A stretch of DNA of 64,000 nucleotides, from assembly GCA_023313575.1 (NCBI GenBank), contig JAJTTP010000013.1, forward strand, positions 1,116,001 to 1,180,000, read 5' to 3'. Under the pieces are notes generated by a model that was not told the DNA's origin, searched no databases, and worked only from the letters and a program-made list of their open reading frames with translations. A program made the position numbers and the translations under genes. This document shows positions 48,569 through 60,151 of this stretch, one piece after another. Positions within the stretch are counted from its first letter, which is position 1. Each line of letters opens with the position of its first letter. The DNA comes from Eutypella sp. D-1 (Eukaryota > Ascomycota > Sordariomycetes > Xylariales > Diatrypaceae).

Positions 48569-49450
48569 CTTGTCTTGAGTGAAGGGGTTATGGAGGCTGA
48601 ATGTCTCGCGTTAGAATCGTGACGGTTTCTGTGTCTAGAGCAGCTATTGGCTTAGACACTTTGAGATATTGGCGTTGAAAAGGAGCAAGAACACGGCGAC
48701 ACAAGACGAGTAGATGGGAGCCTGGGAGCGATGGGCACATCTTATAATAGGGTGAGAGCTTGTAGATCTTGTGACGGGTATGACTAGATCGCCATGTTAT
48801 TATTAGATGGTCGTCGTAATCTTGAAGGGCTATTCAGGCATTTAAGCTTCGCATCGTCGCTAACGATGAGTACACTACTCTAGTCAAGCCGTCCTGGCGG
48901 CGACGGAATCACACACAAGCCGGCCCACCGGTATGCCTCGCGACACCTGTCTATTAAGATTCACCTAACGAGTAAGGCAAGGTGAATCTGGCCCGGGCTG
49001 TTCATATAGACGCACCCGGGATTGTCTAGTTCCGAAAAGTTGACAGTATAAGTTCATGAGGGAATTTCTTCTTGAGGCTTCAGGACATGACTTGGTCCGG
49101 CCGCGATGCAGATCCTCGTAGTCGAGTAGGAGCCATGGATGGTCATAGGAGGCGGTGGCCATGTCGGACTTTCTCGCAAATAGGGATATCGCCATTTGTG
49201 GCTTCAGCTATGAAAGTCCGGGGGGCCCACACTGTAGTCGAAACAATGTACTTGAATGTGCTATAAGGAATGTTTGGTCATCAAATATAGTACATTGTAC
49301 CAAAAACAAACCATAGCATGCTTGATACACTGAAATTCCGGCATGGGAAAACAATGTAGAGCATAAGTGAACAACATAGAGCACCGACCGCCCTCGTTCA
49401 TCTGCCAGGATCCTAGCTAAGCAGTCCAAACGCCCCAGTCCGGCTCCGAA
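48569..49450. other. Intergenic, promoter of the secreted protein and 3' side of the HET gene
   Basis: About 880 bp. A TATAA-like motif on the minus strand near 48743-48748 lies about 180 bp before the secreted-protein start. The minus frames 48965-49195 and 49208-49429 are not recognisable. Confidence 0.4.
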
Positions 49451-51593
49451 TCAAACAATAACCTTATCAGCCGGCTCTCCACGCAGTGATACGCAGTCTG
49501 CCGGGACGCAGCCAACTCCTACTCTTTTATACATTTTCCCCTCGTCTGTCCGATCCGGCGTGACAATAAGAATGAGTAAATCCCAATTCTCGTTTAGTGT
49601 AGGCCGGGTCGCGCGGCCACGAGCCGGGAGCGATCCGTCCTGCCGCCCGACCACGATGCATTTATGCTGCTTGGCATGAAAGCGCCGTTTCCCGTCTAAG
49701 CTTAACCACCCCGATGTGGGGTTGTTCTCGATGTCCATGACGCGGTAGTTGCTAGCTTCATCCCGTACCGTCGCGCAGTGCTTAAATCGTCTAACCGGGG
49801 CATGTAGCGTATCGTCCACCAAAGACAAGTCGTCGCTCCACTCAACCTCCTCTGACCCAATCTTGAGGTACTCAATCTTCCCATCATATGCCATCCAGGA
49901 CCAAGAGGGGACGGTCTCGCCGTCCGGGAACCGAATCCGGTTCATCCTCGTCGCCTCCGACCGCCGCCACAGCAGACTCCGGTGGAGATACCTCTCAAAG
50001 ACGCCATGTCGGCATTGTGTCTCGAACGCGGCCGCCAGGCGCTGCTCCAGCCCAGAGATCGCGAATGGCCTGTCCGTCATATCCGCGATCCCCAGTCTCG
50101 AGTACCTCTCGAACAGAGACTGGAAGAGCCTGACCTCGTCGAAGCTCCTCAACAGGCCCTGCGATTGGGGGAAGTACGGATCGCTCAGAAAGGGCGACTT
50201 GGCGCTGCGCAGACGGGTGAGTGTTTCACAGCGCACGCTGTCGCCGCACTCGAAGTATGCCTGGTTCGCAGCGAAGTGGATGGTCCGCCGTGATAACGCC
50301 CTCTCTTGGAGGACCCACGCCCGCTGGTTCAGCATCGCCCTGTCAACGTCCTCGTGAAAGTTGTCAGCAATCGAGCTGACGTAGATCCGGCCGTGAGACG
50401 CGGAGTCTAACTTGATGAACTGGCGATCTGGGCGTTCGGTGGGCGCACGCCTGAGAAATCCGCTGGTCGGGTCCTTCGCCGAGGTAGCCGCGATCGTGCA
50501 GTACGCGTTTCTGAAAACTGCCTCCATCTTCGTGACTTCGTTTCTCCAGTTCTCGCAGTCGTCGTCGAACTGGACTATACACAGGGCGTCTATCCAGAGA
50601 TAGCGTTTACCAAGTTTCCGCGTCACGGTGATGGCATCTCGGAAGGTTGACGGTAAGGACCCAAAGTCGAACCCTTCCTCGAAACGCTCCTCGATATTGT
50701 CTTTGGTGGTACAAAATTTGCGCTTCTGTTTGTCGGATAGACCACCCCAGCAATGCGACAAGGCGATGTAGTCCGTTTGAGAGATCTCCTCTTTCTCTTC
50801 CGGAGTAAAAGTGTGGAGCCGCAAGTCGCCAGTAGCCTCCTCTCCGATATCAACGACCCGGGTGGGGAGGTCAGCTGTACTCACGTAGTGGCTGCAAGCG
50901 GGATGGTCTTCGTCGCAGACTCGGAGCCATTCTCGGAGCAGATCGAACCGGGCCGAACTGTCAGGGGGTGGCAAGGCGGGAAACCCGATCTGAATTTCCG
51001 GGTGACACTTCCTAGTTTTTGGTGCGGCACATATCCGTAGGGCCGGGGCATTCATAAATTGAACCCTGTCCTCCATGGCCCGGGAAAGTCGAGGCTGAAG
51101 GCGGCAGATGAAGCAGGGACTCAGCTTCCGGCGCAGGTCCCGCACGGTCAGGGGCTTGCCGAGCCGGATGCTTGTGCAGCGCTTGCAGAGCGCGGTCGAG
51201 TACGAGAACCTGGGTAGCTCGTCCAACTTGGCAAGGCGATCGAAGAAGCCCTGGGCAAATTCGTTGTCGACAGTGTGTATCCAGCGGTCGTCACCAGGAC
51301 GTAACAGCTGTACTCTGGCTTCTACTTGCGAGCGCCTTTCAGAAGACAGCGTCTCTGCCGCCTAGGAACGATGAAGATATAAGCTACTTACCCATGCGAA
51401 TTAATAGGACGAGCTGGTATCATAGTTGCATTACCTCCTTGTCACTGTCTTTAGGGGCACCATCCTCATCATTTTCTCCCTGAGTGCGGCGGCGCTTTTT
51501 TCGGCGAGCGGCATTCTCAGTATCCGCTAAGCCATTGACGACGGCGTGTTCATTATCTCTTTTGTCTTCCTCGGAACAGCTATCGCTATCCAT
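49451..51593 (-). CDS. HET-domain (heterokaryon incompatibility) protein
   Basis: Two exons, 51593-51435 and 51361-49451, with a 73-bp phase-0 intron (GTAATG...CCTAG), give 689 aa. The N-terminal exon is acidic and then strongly basic (ARRKKRRR at about 32-39, a candidate nuclear signal). Cys pairs at about 112-139 precede the HET core. The HET domain spans about residues 249-400: YIALSHCWGG, then the helix and strand RYLWIDALCIVQ, and EAVFRNAYCTIAATSAKDPTSGF. QRAWVLQERALSRRTIHFAANQAYFEC follows, as is typical of this family. The C-terminal about 200 residues include PSWSWMAYDG. HET proteins trigger cell death or defence after fusion of unlike hyphae, and some act with NLR receptors. No NACHT or repeat domain is fused here. 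The gene is intact. Confidence 0.93.
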
Positions 51594-53687
51594 GCTAAAG
51601 GACTCGTCGATCTAGGAGGGCAGATGCTAGCGACAAAGCCCCTCGACTCTTAAGAGAAAATTTTCCGAAACATCGAGTCGTTCTCAGAATTCCGGGAGTA
51701 AACCGCGGAGGATGATTTCATAGCCCTGATCCACACATACACATAGTAGATAGAGTCAGTCAGTGCTTGTGCGCAATCATGTCGACCGTATAATATAAAT
51801 GGACGAGGTCGAATCTATTCATGAGCGACGCAAGATCTATGTCTCACCGGAAAGATGTTTTTATTGTTAAGGAAATCATATGGAAATTACCTCGGGAAAG
51901 TCCAAAGTGGTAACTAGAGTGGTAACTGTAAGAAATGTGCGATCACGATGTTTCTTGACATTCCTCACATCGCCCACGTGGGAAGGCTTGATTGGAGCCA
52001 GGTCGCAAATTTCCGGGCTACTATGGTATCCAGTTGCGTGGGCGGACACCTGTAAAACAGAACACCATCCTTCCATTTCTTTCATTTGGGTCAAATAGTG
52101 AGTTCAATCTTCTTTGACGGAGCAGTCCTCTGCGCGTCATAGCACTACTAGGTATTCGTACTTCCAACGCAAAGACGGCAGACACTATCGACGATAGAAA
52201 TAGCTCGCAACCGTCAATATACATAGCACATGGATTCGCACAGGCCGACGCTGTATTCAGCTGTGTTCAGCTGTGTGGTCATGGCGGTGGAAATGAAACA
52301 TCCCCGCTACAATCCAGGGGGGGGGGGGGGGAAATGCTTATCGTACCTATCATATTCTATTCTCATGAGCCCTAGTATCCCTTGTTTTATTCACGACAGC
52401 GAAGCTAGAAACTTTCTTACGTCAGTATTGAAAACTGAAATATCGGAGAAAATGGATTCTGATGAAGATATCGCCACATTAGGAAACATGATAGAATATA
52501 TAAAAATAATGTTCGTTTTGTTTAACTTTAAAGAAAAAGCATGTGACCGGCGCAGTAGGTAAGCAGCAGTGTAAGTACCTAGGTACTTGGTAGAATATAG
52601 CGTGCCTGTGTGCTTATGTAATTACGTCAATTTCCAGTGCTATGGGGCATTGAGGTCCCCGCCTTTGCTTCTTTGCTACTCAAACCCCTGCACTATTGTA
52701 TGTGGGTCCTTCTACTGTTCATAAGCGGCTTCGTTTGAAATATTATCTACGGATCTAAGCAGATGGTTATAGCTATTACATATATGTACCTAAGTATGTA
52801 AATCTTGCTATCGTTGACTACCTAGGTAAATATTAGTCAAATATTAAACACTGTTATACTACCGGTCTACTAAGCATTGTTAGATTATTTGAGATTATTA
52901 AAAAAAAAAAATTAAAAAAAGAAACGGTTCACAGGCAATAACGCACTGTACTCCCAATTGTTTGCAGGGAAACTTCCCAGCTTCCTCTTACCTAATCTGC
53001 TAAAATCTACCTACCTGTACAGTAAGTGCATACCTACCTAGGTACCTATCCACCCAGATACCTACTTCGGTAGATAAGTAAGTCCCGAGGTCTAGATACT
53101 TAGACTAGATAGAACGGGGGCGTCGCCCGGTGAGATCAGGTAGTTGTAGTGGTGTTATAGATCGACTTCTAGTTACTTAGGTATGTTTGTGTTTAAAAGT
53201 GCTACCCAGATTTTACATCGGCTTGATCGAATAATACAAAAGAGTTACCTACTTAGGTAGGCACCAAAATATCAAGGCAACTAAACTACTATGCACTTTA
53301 CCTAAGTAGGGCACCCACCCCTACTCCATAGACATCTTTTATATGTACACCTAATTCACCGGAGTAAGCTCCGGCGTGCCTCAACCAACCAGAATGTGCG
53401 CGCATGACCGACCCGTGGTAACTTTCGAAATACCTAGGACCTAGGTGTGATTGCTAATTTTCCTTATTCCATCTCCAGGGCTACCCTAACTTACATATTG
53501 CATAGCAGGAAGTAAGTATGCGGGTGTGTGGTAGTAAGTAGCGCTGCATTTCGTCTTTGCGCTTCAAAGCCCCAACCAGCTTACCAACGCCTACCCACAT
53601 GGAAATCTCTTAGGGTCTCAACCTATTTCAAGGAGAAAGGAGACCTTCACGTCACCAATAGCTAATGGGACAAGGATATCCGGAACC
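51594..53687. other. Intergenic between divergent HET and Zn2Cys6 genes
   Basis: 2.1 kb that should hold both promoters. A 15-base G run is at 52317-52331 and an A-run near 52900. The open frames 51880-52098, 51876-52094 and 52230-52562 are not recognisable. The right half is enriched in a short palindrome, listed separately. Confidence 0.45.
52574..53450. repeat. Dispersed CCTAGGTA/ACCTAAGTAGG palindromic short repeats
   Basis: TACCTAGGTA or its one-base variants occur repeatedly, for example near 52578, 52788, 52819, 53034-53048, 53177, 53246-53262, 53300 and 53432-53445. They sit singly and in small groups (ACCTACCTAGGTACCTATCC). The motif is self-complementary and occurs at lower density elsewhere in the window, such as near 3477-3487. 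It resembles the low-complexity intergenic words of some Sordariomycete genomes. No function is evident. Confidence 0.5.
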
Positions 53688-56317
53688 ATGCAACCGCGAA
53701 AATACCCAACTCTTCTCCCCGCGACCACTTCGCCGGTTGAAGATGAGTCCTCGTCATCTAATACCCAGAGTCCTTCGAAGGAAGAAGCTAAGAAGGGGGG
53801 CAATGGGAAGCCTGTTGCCTGCAATGAATGTCGCCGCCGGAAAACCAAAGTATTATTTTACTATCCTAATATCTTTATTATTCTACTTTGTTCTGCACAA
53901 AATCTTCTCAGTCCCATAAACCGCCTCGCCAGCCTTCCCACTATTTCACCTACCTAATAGATCCACTTTAGCTTCATTATATCCGCCGATCGCATCCCTC
54001 TGCTGTGCCGGACGTTGACGGAAGAACCTACAGTGTGACGGCCAGCACCCGATGTGCTCCAACTGCAGAAAGCGAGGATTGCGCGCTTGCATATACGCCG
54101 AGAAGCTGCAGCTTGTCCCGGAAGTTCTTGTTGAGGTCGTGAAGCGGCTAAGGGTCCTAGACGAGGACCGAGCAGTGGACCTCCTACGAATCTTGCGCGC
54201 AAACGATGATCCTGCCACCGTTTTGTCCGTATTCGAGGGCGACAGAGAGGGCACCCGGACGAAGGCGGTTCACGGTCCCGATCATGAAGCGCCTCCCCCC
54301 GCCCGAAACTGTCTGGAATCAGAGTTAATGACGCACAGCCCGACTATGTATCCAGCGCTGTATCCAGTGGTTCCCTCCGAACTAGCCGAGAGCCAACTCC
54401 TTCGTTCCTCAAGATCGCCCGCGCCCGGTAGTGAAGAGTGAGTATCTATCATCTTTACTCGACCTTACTATGATACTCAATTTACATCTCCGGCCTCATA
54501 AGGGAGAAACCCAAAAATATTATACTAGGACTAACATAGTAGACGGTAGTCAAAGAGGATCGCCATCAGTGGATGCCGACTCGTCCCTCCGACAGTCCCG
54601 ATTCGCCAACGCTCCTAAGCAAGAAATTGGCTATTGCGACAAAAGGTTGGCAGAGTTCGACGTTTCCTTTTGGACCGATATCGAGATCACGAATGACCTC
54701 GCTGCGCGGATAATATCGTTATACATCAGAACAGACCATCCGCTTCTTGGCCTTTTCAGCCCCGATCTTTTCATTTCTGACTTAGTAGGAAAGCAGGACA
54801 CTCATTGTTCCAGGTTCCTATTCCATGCACTGATGTACTTGGGATGCGTAGGTGGTCATTGGTGCTTAATATGATATATAAAATGCGTAACTCTATTAAC
54901 AAGAGACAGCAAATGTATAGTGCTTTCGATAAAAGTACAATTCCGGTCACCGACAAGTTCTGCAGTACGGCAGAAGAGTTATGGGAAACGGAGAAGAACA
55001 ATTACTCGTACTCGAGTATGGCCGGCGCAGTGCTACTCAGTCTATGCCTCATCGGGCACGGGAGAGACCATTCAGTTCACTATTATGCATACACAGCGCT
55101 CGCCATTGGCACTCAGCTTGGCCTCTTTGACAAGGATGTCCCACTAAATAAGGGTTCGCGTGTCAAGATGCCCCAAGATGTCTTCACTGCAAGATGCTAT
55201 GCGGCATGGGGCGCATTTAACTGGAATGTGTAAGTCAGAACCTCACCGAATAAAATATGCTGCAATGTCATTCACTGACACGTACGCAAGCCTTGTCTCT
55301 ATTTTCTACCGTCAGCCAGGGTCGAAATGCCCAGTTTCCACCCCCGCCCTACCTATCCCTGGGGACTCGATCTCCAGAACCGGAGCAGCAACATACTCTC
55401 TTGATCATGAGTGCCCGGCGCGAGATGTTCTTCTTGGCGATACTTTCCCCGCTTTATGCCATTTCTGGCGGATCGTCCACGGCGCCAAATGGATATACTA
55501 TCCAGAGGAACAAAGCCTCCCTAAGAAGTACGAAATGAACTTAGCGGAGCACAAGTTTCGCGAACTGATAGCCTGGGTAGAGCGCCTCCCTCGTTCTCTG
55601 GCCCGGACCGAAGAAAGTCCCCATCATGTAGACGTATTCCAGTAAGCAAATCATAACAGACAGCAGTTTTGGCGCGGGGCCATCTTCCCCTGACTTATGA
55701 CTATAAGGGTTCTAACTAGTCGCAGCATATGGCTACACTGCGTCATACTTGACCTTTTCAGAAGATTCAAGAAAAAAACTACCGACGAAGAATATCGCCT
55801 GGTCACATTTTCCACCTGGAACAGCTCACCGAGCGCCGTATTCGCGGCCTCTGTCAACCAACTCAAGAGCCTGATTGTGGAGCACCGCACCAAATTTAGG
55901 GCGTCGGCGTACTCGATTCTCTGGCATAGCGGACTCATTTACCTCGCAAACGGCGTGCTCCAAGACACCAGCGACCCCGAGTGGCGCATCTACTTCCTTC
56001 TGTGCATATACGCGTACGAGAACCTGGGCCGCCCGTATCGTATCTCTGGTATGGTCGCGCAGGGCCTACTATCCATGAGCCTACGGGATACGAACATAAC
56101 GGCATACGAGGCGCGGGAGATCATGGAGGATCTACGGGAGCGGGGGCTGGACCACGTCAAGAAGAACATGGAAGAGGAGATCCGCGCGACGTTCATGGTC
56201 GACCTGACGCTGGCCCTCGATGACCCTGTGGAGGCCACGGTCGAAAATATGGCCAGGCAGTTCGATAGCCTGGCCCTATTCCAGGAGATCATGGACCAGG
56301 ACAAGATGGAGATGTGA
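53688..56317 (+). CDS. Zn(II)2Cys6 transcription factor with fungal middle-homology domain
   Basis: Six exons: 53688-53849, 54034-54437, 54550-54847 (54529 is an alternative start of exon 3), 54910-55229, 55291-55641 and 55708-56317. The protein is 714 aa. The zinc cluster at residues 45-73 is C-x2-C-x6-C-x6-C-x2-C-x7-C with linker RRRKTK. The first intron falls exactly between this linker and the third Cys. LLRILRANDDPATVLSVF follows as in many GAL4-type regulators. The fungal_trans/middle homology region runs from about residue 235 (FWTDIEITNDLAARIISLYIRTDHPLL) through FLFHALMYLGCQ and AEELWETEKNN to RCYAAWGAFNWNVLVSIF, with a helical C-terminus. Introns of 184, 112, 62, 61 and 66 bp mostly carry CTAAC or CTGAC branches. 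It is a nuclear, pathway-specific regulator by family, with unknown targets. No secondary-metabolite or nutrient gene set lies beside it to suggest a role. Confidence 0.92.
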
Positions 56318-59300
56318 AGCAGTGCATGTGAAGTTCCTCGTGGAGAGAACACAACAGAAGACAGGTACGGACGCCAGCAAGGACCCCTACCACCATACAG
56401 TATACCGACTCTTCGGCAGGCGGAGACGAAGTTTCTCCATCTCACACTATATTTGGTGGAGAGAGGTTCCAATATTAATGTGTTAAACAAGCACGATGGA
56501 TATGAGATCGGTGGATTACCTACATCTCAACCTTATGGGCGAGCGGATATCTGTGGCTATAAACTAGATTCGTGATAACACTTGTTAGCTTTGATCTATC
56601 CGCTCAAAACAGACGTCATACACCCTAACTGTGCTATCATATGTGAGGACCGTATAGGCAACCGGAATGAATATCCGACGCCATGGATGCTTCTTTCTGT
56701 ACACAATCTAGTAGGAGGAATGGCGGGCCCCGTCTACATACAATACATGGGACGTATACGTTCTCCTAACTTCCCTTCGTTTGCACTTTGCCGTGACCTC
56801 AGCCGAGATCTGAAGGACTGGGTTTCCAACCAGGCAGCCTGGGAAACCTTTCGGCCGCAGGGGCGCCACATGTGTATGTATGCTTGAGCCGCAGGGAGAC
56901 GACGGTCTCGATGCGGTTGGGTCGCTAGTCTTATGTAAAGACGGCAGGGGCCGAATCGCGCGACGGGTATATGTGGGTCTGCATGGGGCGCCGGGCGGGA
57001 CCTACCTAACCGCCCTCAAGCTTGGAAGGTACTGTGTAGTCAGCACTAGGTACGTACCTGTAACACCGCGGGGTGGCGACCAGGCCTTTCTTGTCATAGA
57101 ACTAGGAGGACCCGGCTGGCCACCTGATGCGAATTGGTGAATTTGCAGATACTTTATTAGTGTAGCGAGCGTACTTAGCGATCTGCCTGTCTACACTGGG
57201 AGGTGTGCTTCAACCAAGTCTACATGGAGTAGGTGCACTAAATGAAGGAGGTTCACCTTTACTACCAGTGAATCGGCTTAGCGACGAGGGAGGTTGCTGT
57301 CATTTTCAAGTACACGATCCACTTGCTTGTCATCTCACTACTTTCAAGCATCTGGGCGAGAAATAGTGAATGATTCAATTTGGCAAGACCCAAATTTTCT
57401 CAAGAGTTAATCCTCTGCTAGGCAACCAAGAGAGAGTCTCAGGGAGGCTTTAATACTCAGGTAGATTATAGGGAAAAGGCCTCACGCAAGGCAAGCTAGA
57501 TATCGCATGACGATGACATCGTATTTCAGCTGGCGAAATTTCGAGAACTGGAGGCGGTACCGGTGAATTCCCAGACACATATGTATAATGACTAGTGATC
57601 TGTCAATTTTACAGCTTTTGGTTGTATTTATGTTTCCATATGGACGGCCTCAAAAGACCAATGCTGAGGAGCGCGAGCTGGAAGTTCGCAATTAGCGATT
57701 GGCTGATACCGCATGCCCGCATACTCTCAGCAGGACTCGGCCATAGGAGACTAGGCTCGGCCCCCTTGGCGGAGCCATATTATCTAAAAGTAATCGAGAG
57801 CATATTATATAGTCGAAGATGCGTTCCTCAGTACTGCTATGCTGCCAAGTATGCCCCCCACTGAACAGAACCCTCTCCTATATGTTTATAACACGATGTC
57901 AATGCAGAGAAGTTACAGAGTATTGTGACGGAAGACCACGTAGGTAGGGGAGGACACTCAAATAGTGTAAGACCAAATTTAGCTACCGTGACCCGAAAAT
58001 GAGAACTGAAATCCGATAGCGATGGACGATGCTCGATCTTCGGCTGGGAACCTCGCACTCAGTCGCAACCAAGGCGCATGTTTCGGGCACCATTGGTGCG
58101 CGCGTAGACGCCCGCATACTTGATGCATGACTGACAGTATGGGAGGATAAAATTGCCTGCGTGGCGTATATGCATGCAGTGACAATGCAGGCCAGCAGGG
58201 TGGGTTTGCGAAACGCTTTACGGCCACCATTCTTCACGTTACGTTGATATGGTTAAGCGAGGGGCTAGCCAGGGGTTTACGTATGATGGGTACGTAGATC
58301 AGAGGAGGCTGAGAACTTGAAACAAGATTTTTTTTTCATACCTTTTTTTTTTTCTTCAGCGTTTGTCCAGTCCATAGGGCTGAAAATCTAGACCTACTAG
58401 TCAGTATCTAGGGCTCTAGGGTACGTACCGAGATCGAAGGATGGCAGGATCCGGTACAGCACTAGCAGGTTTGACGCTCCCGACTTAGAGAACGGCCCCG
58501 ACGCTATACGAAGATCCCTTCACCCAAGTTTGTTGTGTTGGATACGTAGGCGTCGACAAGGTGGCCTCAGTGTGGACTCTGGTTTGATGTTGAGCGACCT
58601 GATCAATTGGCTCGTCCAGCAAAGATCTTGGGTTTTCCTACACGCAGAGCCAGTTTGCTAGTTGGGAAACACTTGTGGTTGGTAATCATGTAAGTGAAAT
58701 TACTTATTAATCATACCGACAAAAGGGTGTCGCAATTGTAAGCTCACAACGCGAAATTTCGCGTGCATGCGCATCTGGCCACAAGTCTGCCAGTTTGCCC
58801 AGTGTGCGGGTGCTACATGTGGAATGTAGGGTTGCAAAGTGAAGGGGATAGTTACATATCTGGGAGGAATATGGCAGGCGCGCAGCTGGCCGATGAGTCG
58901 ATTATCATACGACTGGATAAATTTAGCTGTACCCTTCTGGAGGCTTTATACCGTATCCGGGTTAATCATCTACCTTGATAGGTTGACTAGCTTGGTAATG
59001 TGAATTGAAAATGCTCTCATTGGCTAGTTGTCGTTCAGCCCGGCAATTGCGTGGGGGAATGGTGATCTGGACTTTTATTCCTGGTTGGTCAGTGCGTTCT
59101 CATTGGTTGGCTACTCAGATAGGTGACAGGAAGATTCGTGCCTTTCTTTGAGCAGATACCAACGGACTTTGCGCACTTTTTAGTGCTGTCTAGATACCCA
59201 CTGCCCTTACTGACCTGCAATGTGCCTGTCTTTTTAGGCGTCTTACATGGAGCTTCTCCATCAAGACAGAAGGACAGCCACAAGGGTGTGGAGCCTGCCG

Positions 59301-59884
59301 TGTTACCTCCTTGCCTTCCCCCCCCCCCCCATTCAACCTTGGAACGGTCCAGGGGTCCAGGCGGGTATGTACCTTGTGGGTAGGTGTAGTTCAAGCTTCC
59401 AGGTTGCTAGCTGATTGCCCGAATACGTATTGCGTACTGCGCGGTACGTAGAATGCGTACGGAGTACATTTGACCTTTTAGGGACTAATAAAACTGCCTT
59501 GTTCCCTCTCTTCCCTTCCTGCTGTGACCAGAAACTTTCCTTTTCTACCTACCCTGAAACCGATCTACCTAGTAATTCCCCTCCGTCCTGTTCCCAGACG
59601 AATCTTCTCGCCTGTTTTTAAAAGAGAATATATCTTTTTCACTGTCCCGAGCCTCCAATTAGTACATAACGTAGAAGTTCTCACGTGCTCCAACCCTCTA
59701 CTGTCGGCCGGTCAACCATACAAAACCAACACCAAGACTATACTTTGTGCTCTATAAATCTAGATCACCCATACCTCGCTATAAATCAGGACGGCCTGCC
59801 TAGTCACATCTAACGACACGTTTAAAACGACCGTTTGAACGAAACAAATACCAAAGAAACCAAACGCAGACGCCTTTTCTCAAG
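56318..59884. other. Gene-poor intergenic stretch
   Basis: 3.6 kb without a supportable gene. The open frames 56582-56887, 56880-57140, 57595-57864, 57983-58237, 58763-58978 and 59089-59394 have no recognisable domains. T-runs occur at about 58328-58357 and a C-run at about 59318-59330. The last 300 bp contain TATA-like motifs upstream of the small gene at 59885. Confidence 0.45.
59753..59758 (+). promoter_or_regulatory. Possible TATA box of the small Ser-rich gene
   Basis: TATAAA at 59753-59758, with a second copy (CTATAAATC) near 59779-59786, 100-130 bp before the ATG at 59885. The region between is A/C-rich, like fungal 5' leaders. Motif evidence only. Confidence 0.4.
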
Positions 59885-60151
59885 ATGTCGCCCACGTACA
59901 CCATGTCCGCACATCTGTGCAAGGAGATCTACAGATCTTGGCAAGGACGCCGCGCCAGCCCGGAGGCCACCAATATCAACAACAACAACAACACCACCAT
60001 CTCAACAACTACGCGCACACGGTATGCCAGCCGCTCACCGTCGCCCGAGAAGCGATCTATGGACAGCGACCGCAGCGACGCATCACCCGCGCGGACGTCG
60101 TCCTCGTCAGGCTCGTCAAGTCCAACGAGTTGGAAGTGGGGTGGCCACTAA
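59885..60151 (+). CDS. Small Ser/Asn/Arg-rich protein of unknown function
   Basis: Single exon, 88 aa, from ATG 59885 (a second in-frame ATG is at 59903). The N-terminus MSPTYTMSAHLCKEIYRSWQ is followed by GRR, an Asn/Thr run, an RSPSPEKR phosphorylation-like segment and a Ser-rich end that closes with SWKWGGH. Disorder is expected over most of its length. There is no signal peptide, membrane helix or known domain. I favour it as real because of the TATA-like motifs, the A/C-rich leader (ACCAAAGAAACCAAACGC) that ends in CAAGATG, and a compositionally coherent frame. Two other frames overlap it and look accidental. Small proteins with a similar N-terminal helix and Ser-rich tail occur in filamentous ascomycetes, but I cannot name one with certainty. 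Confidence 0.5.
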   Translation: MSPTYTMSAHLCKEIYRSWQGRRASPEATNINNNNNTTISTTTRTRYASRSPSPEKRSMDSDRSDASPARTSSSSGSSSPTSWKWGGH

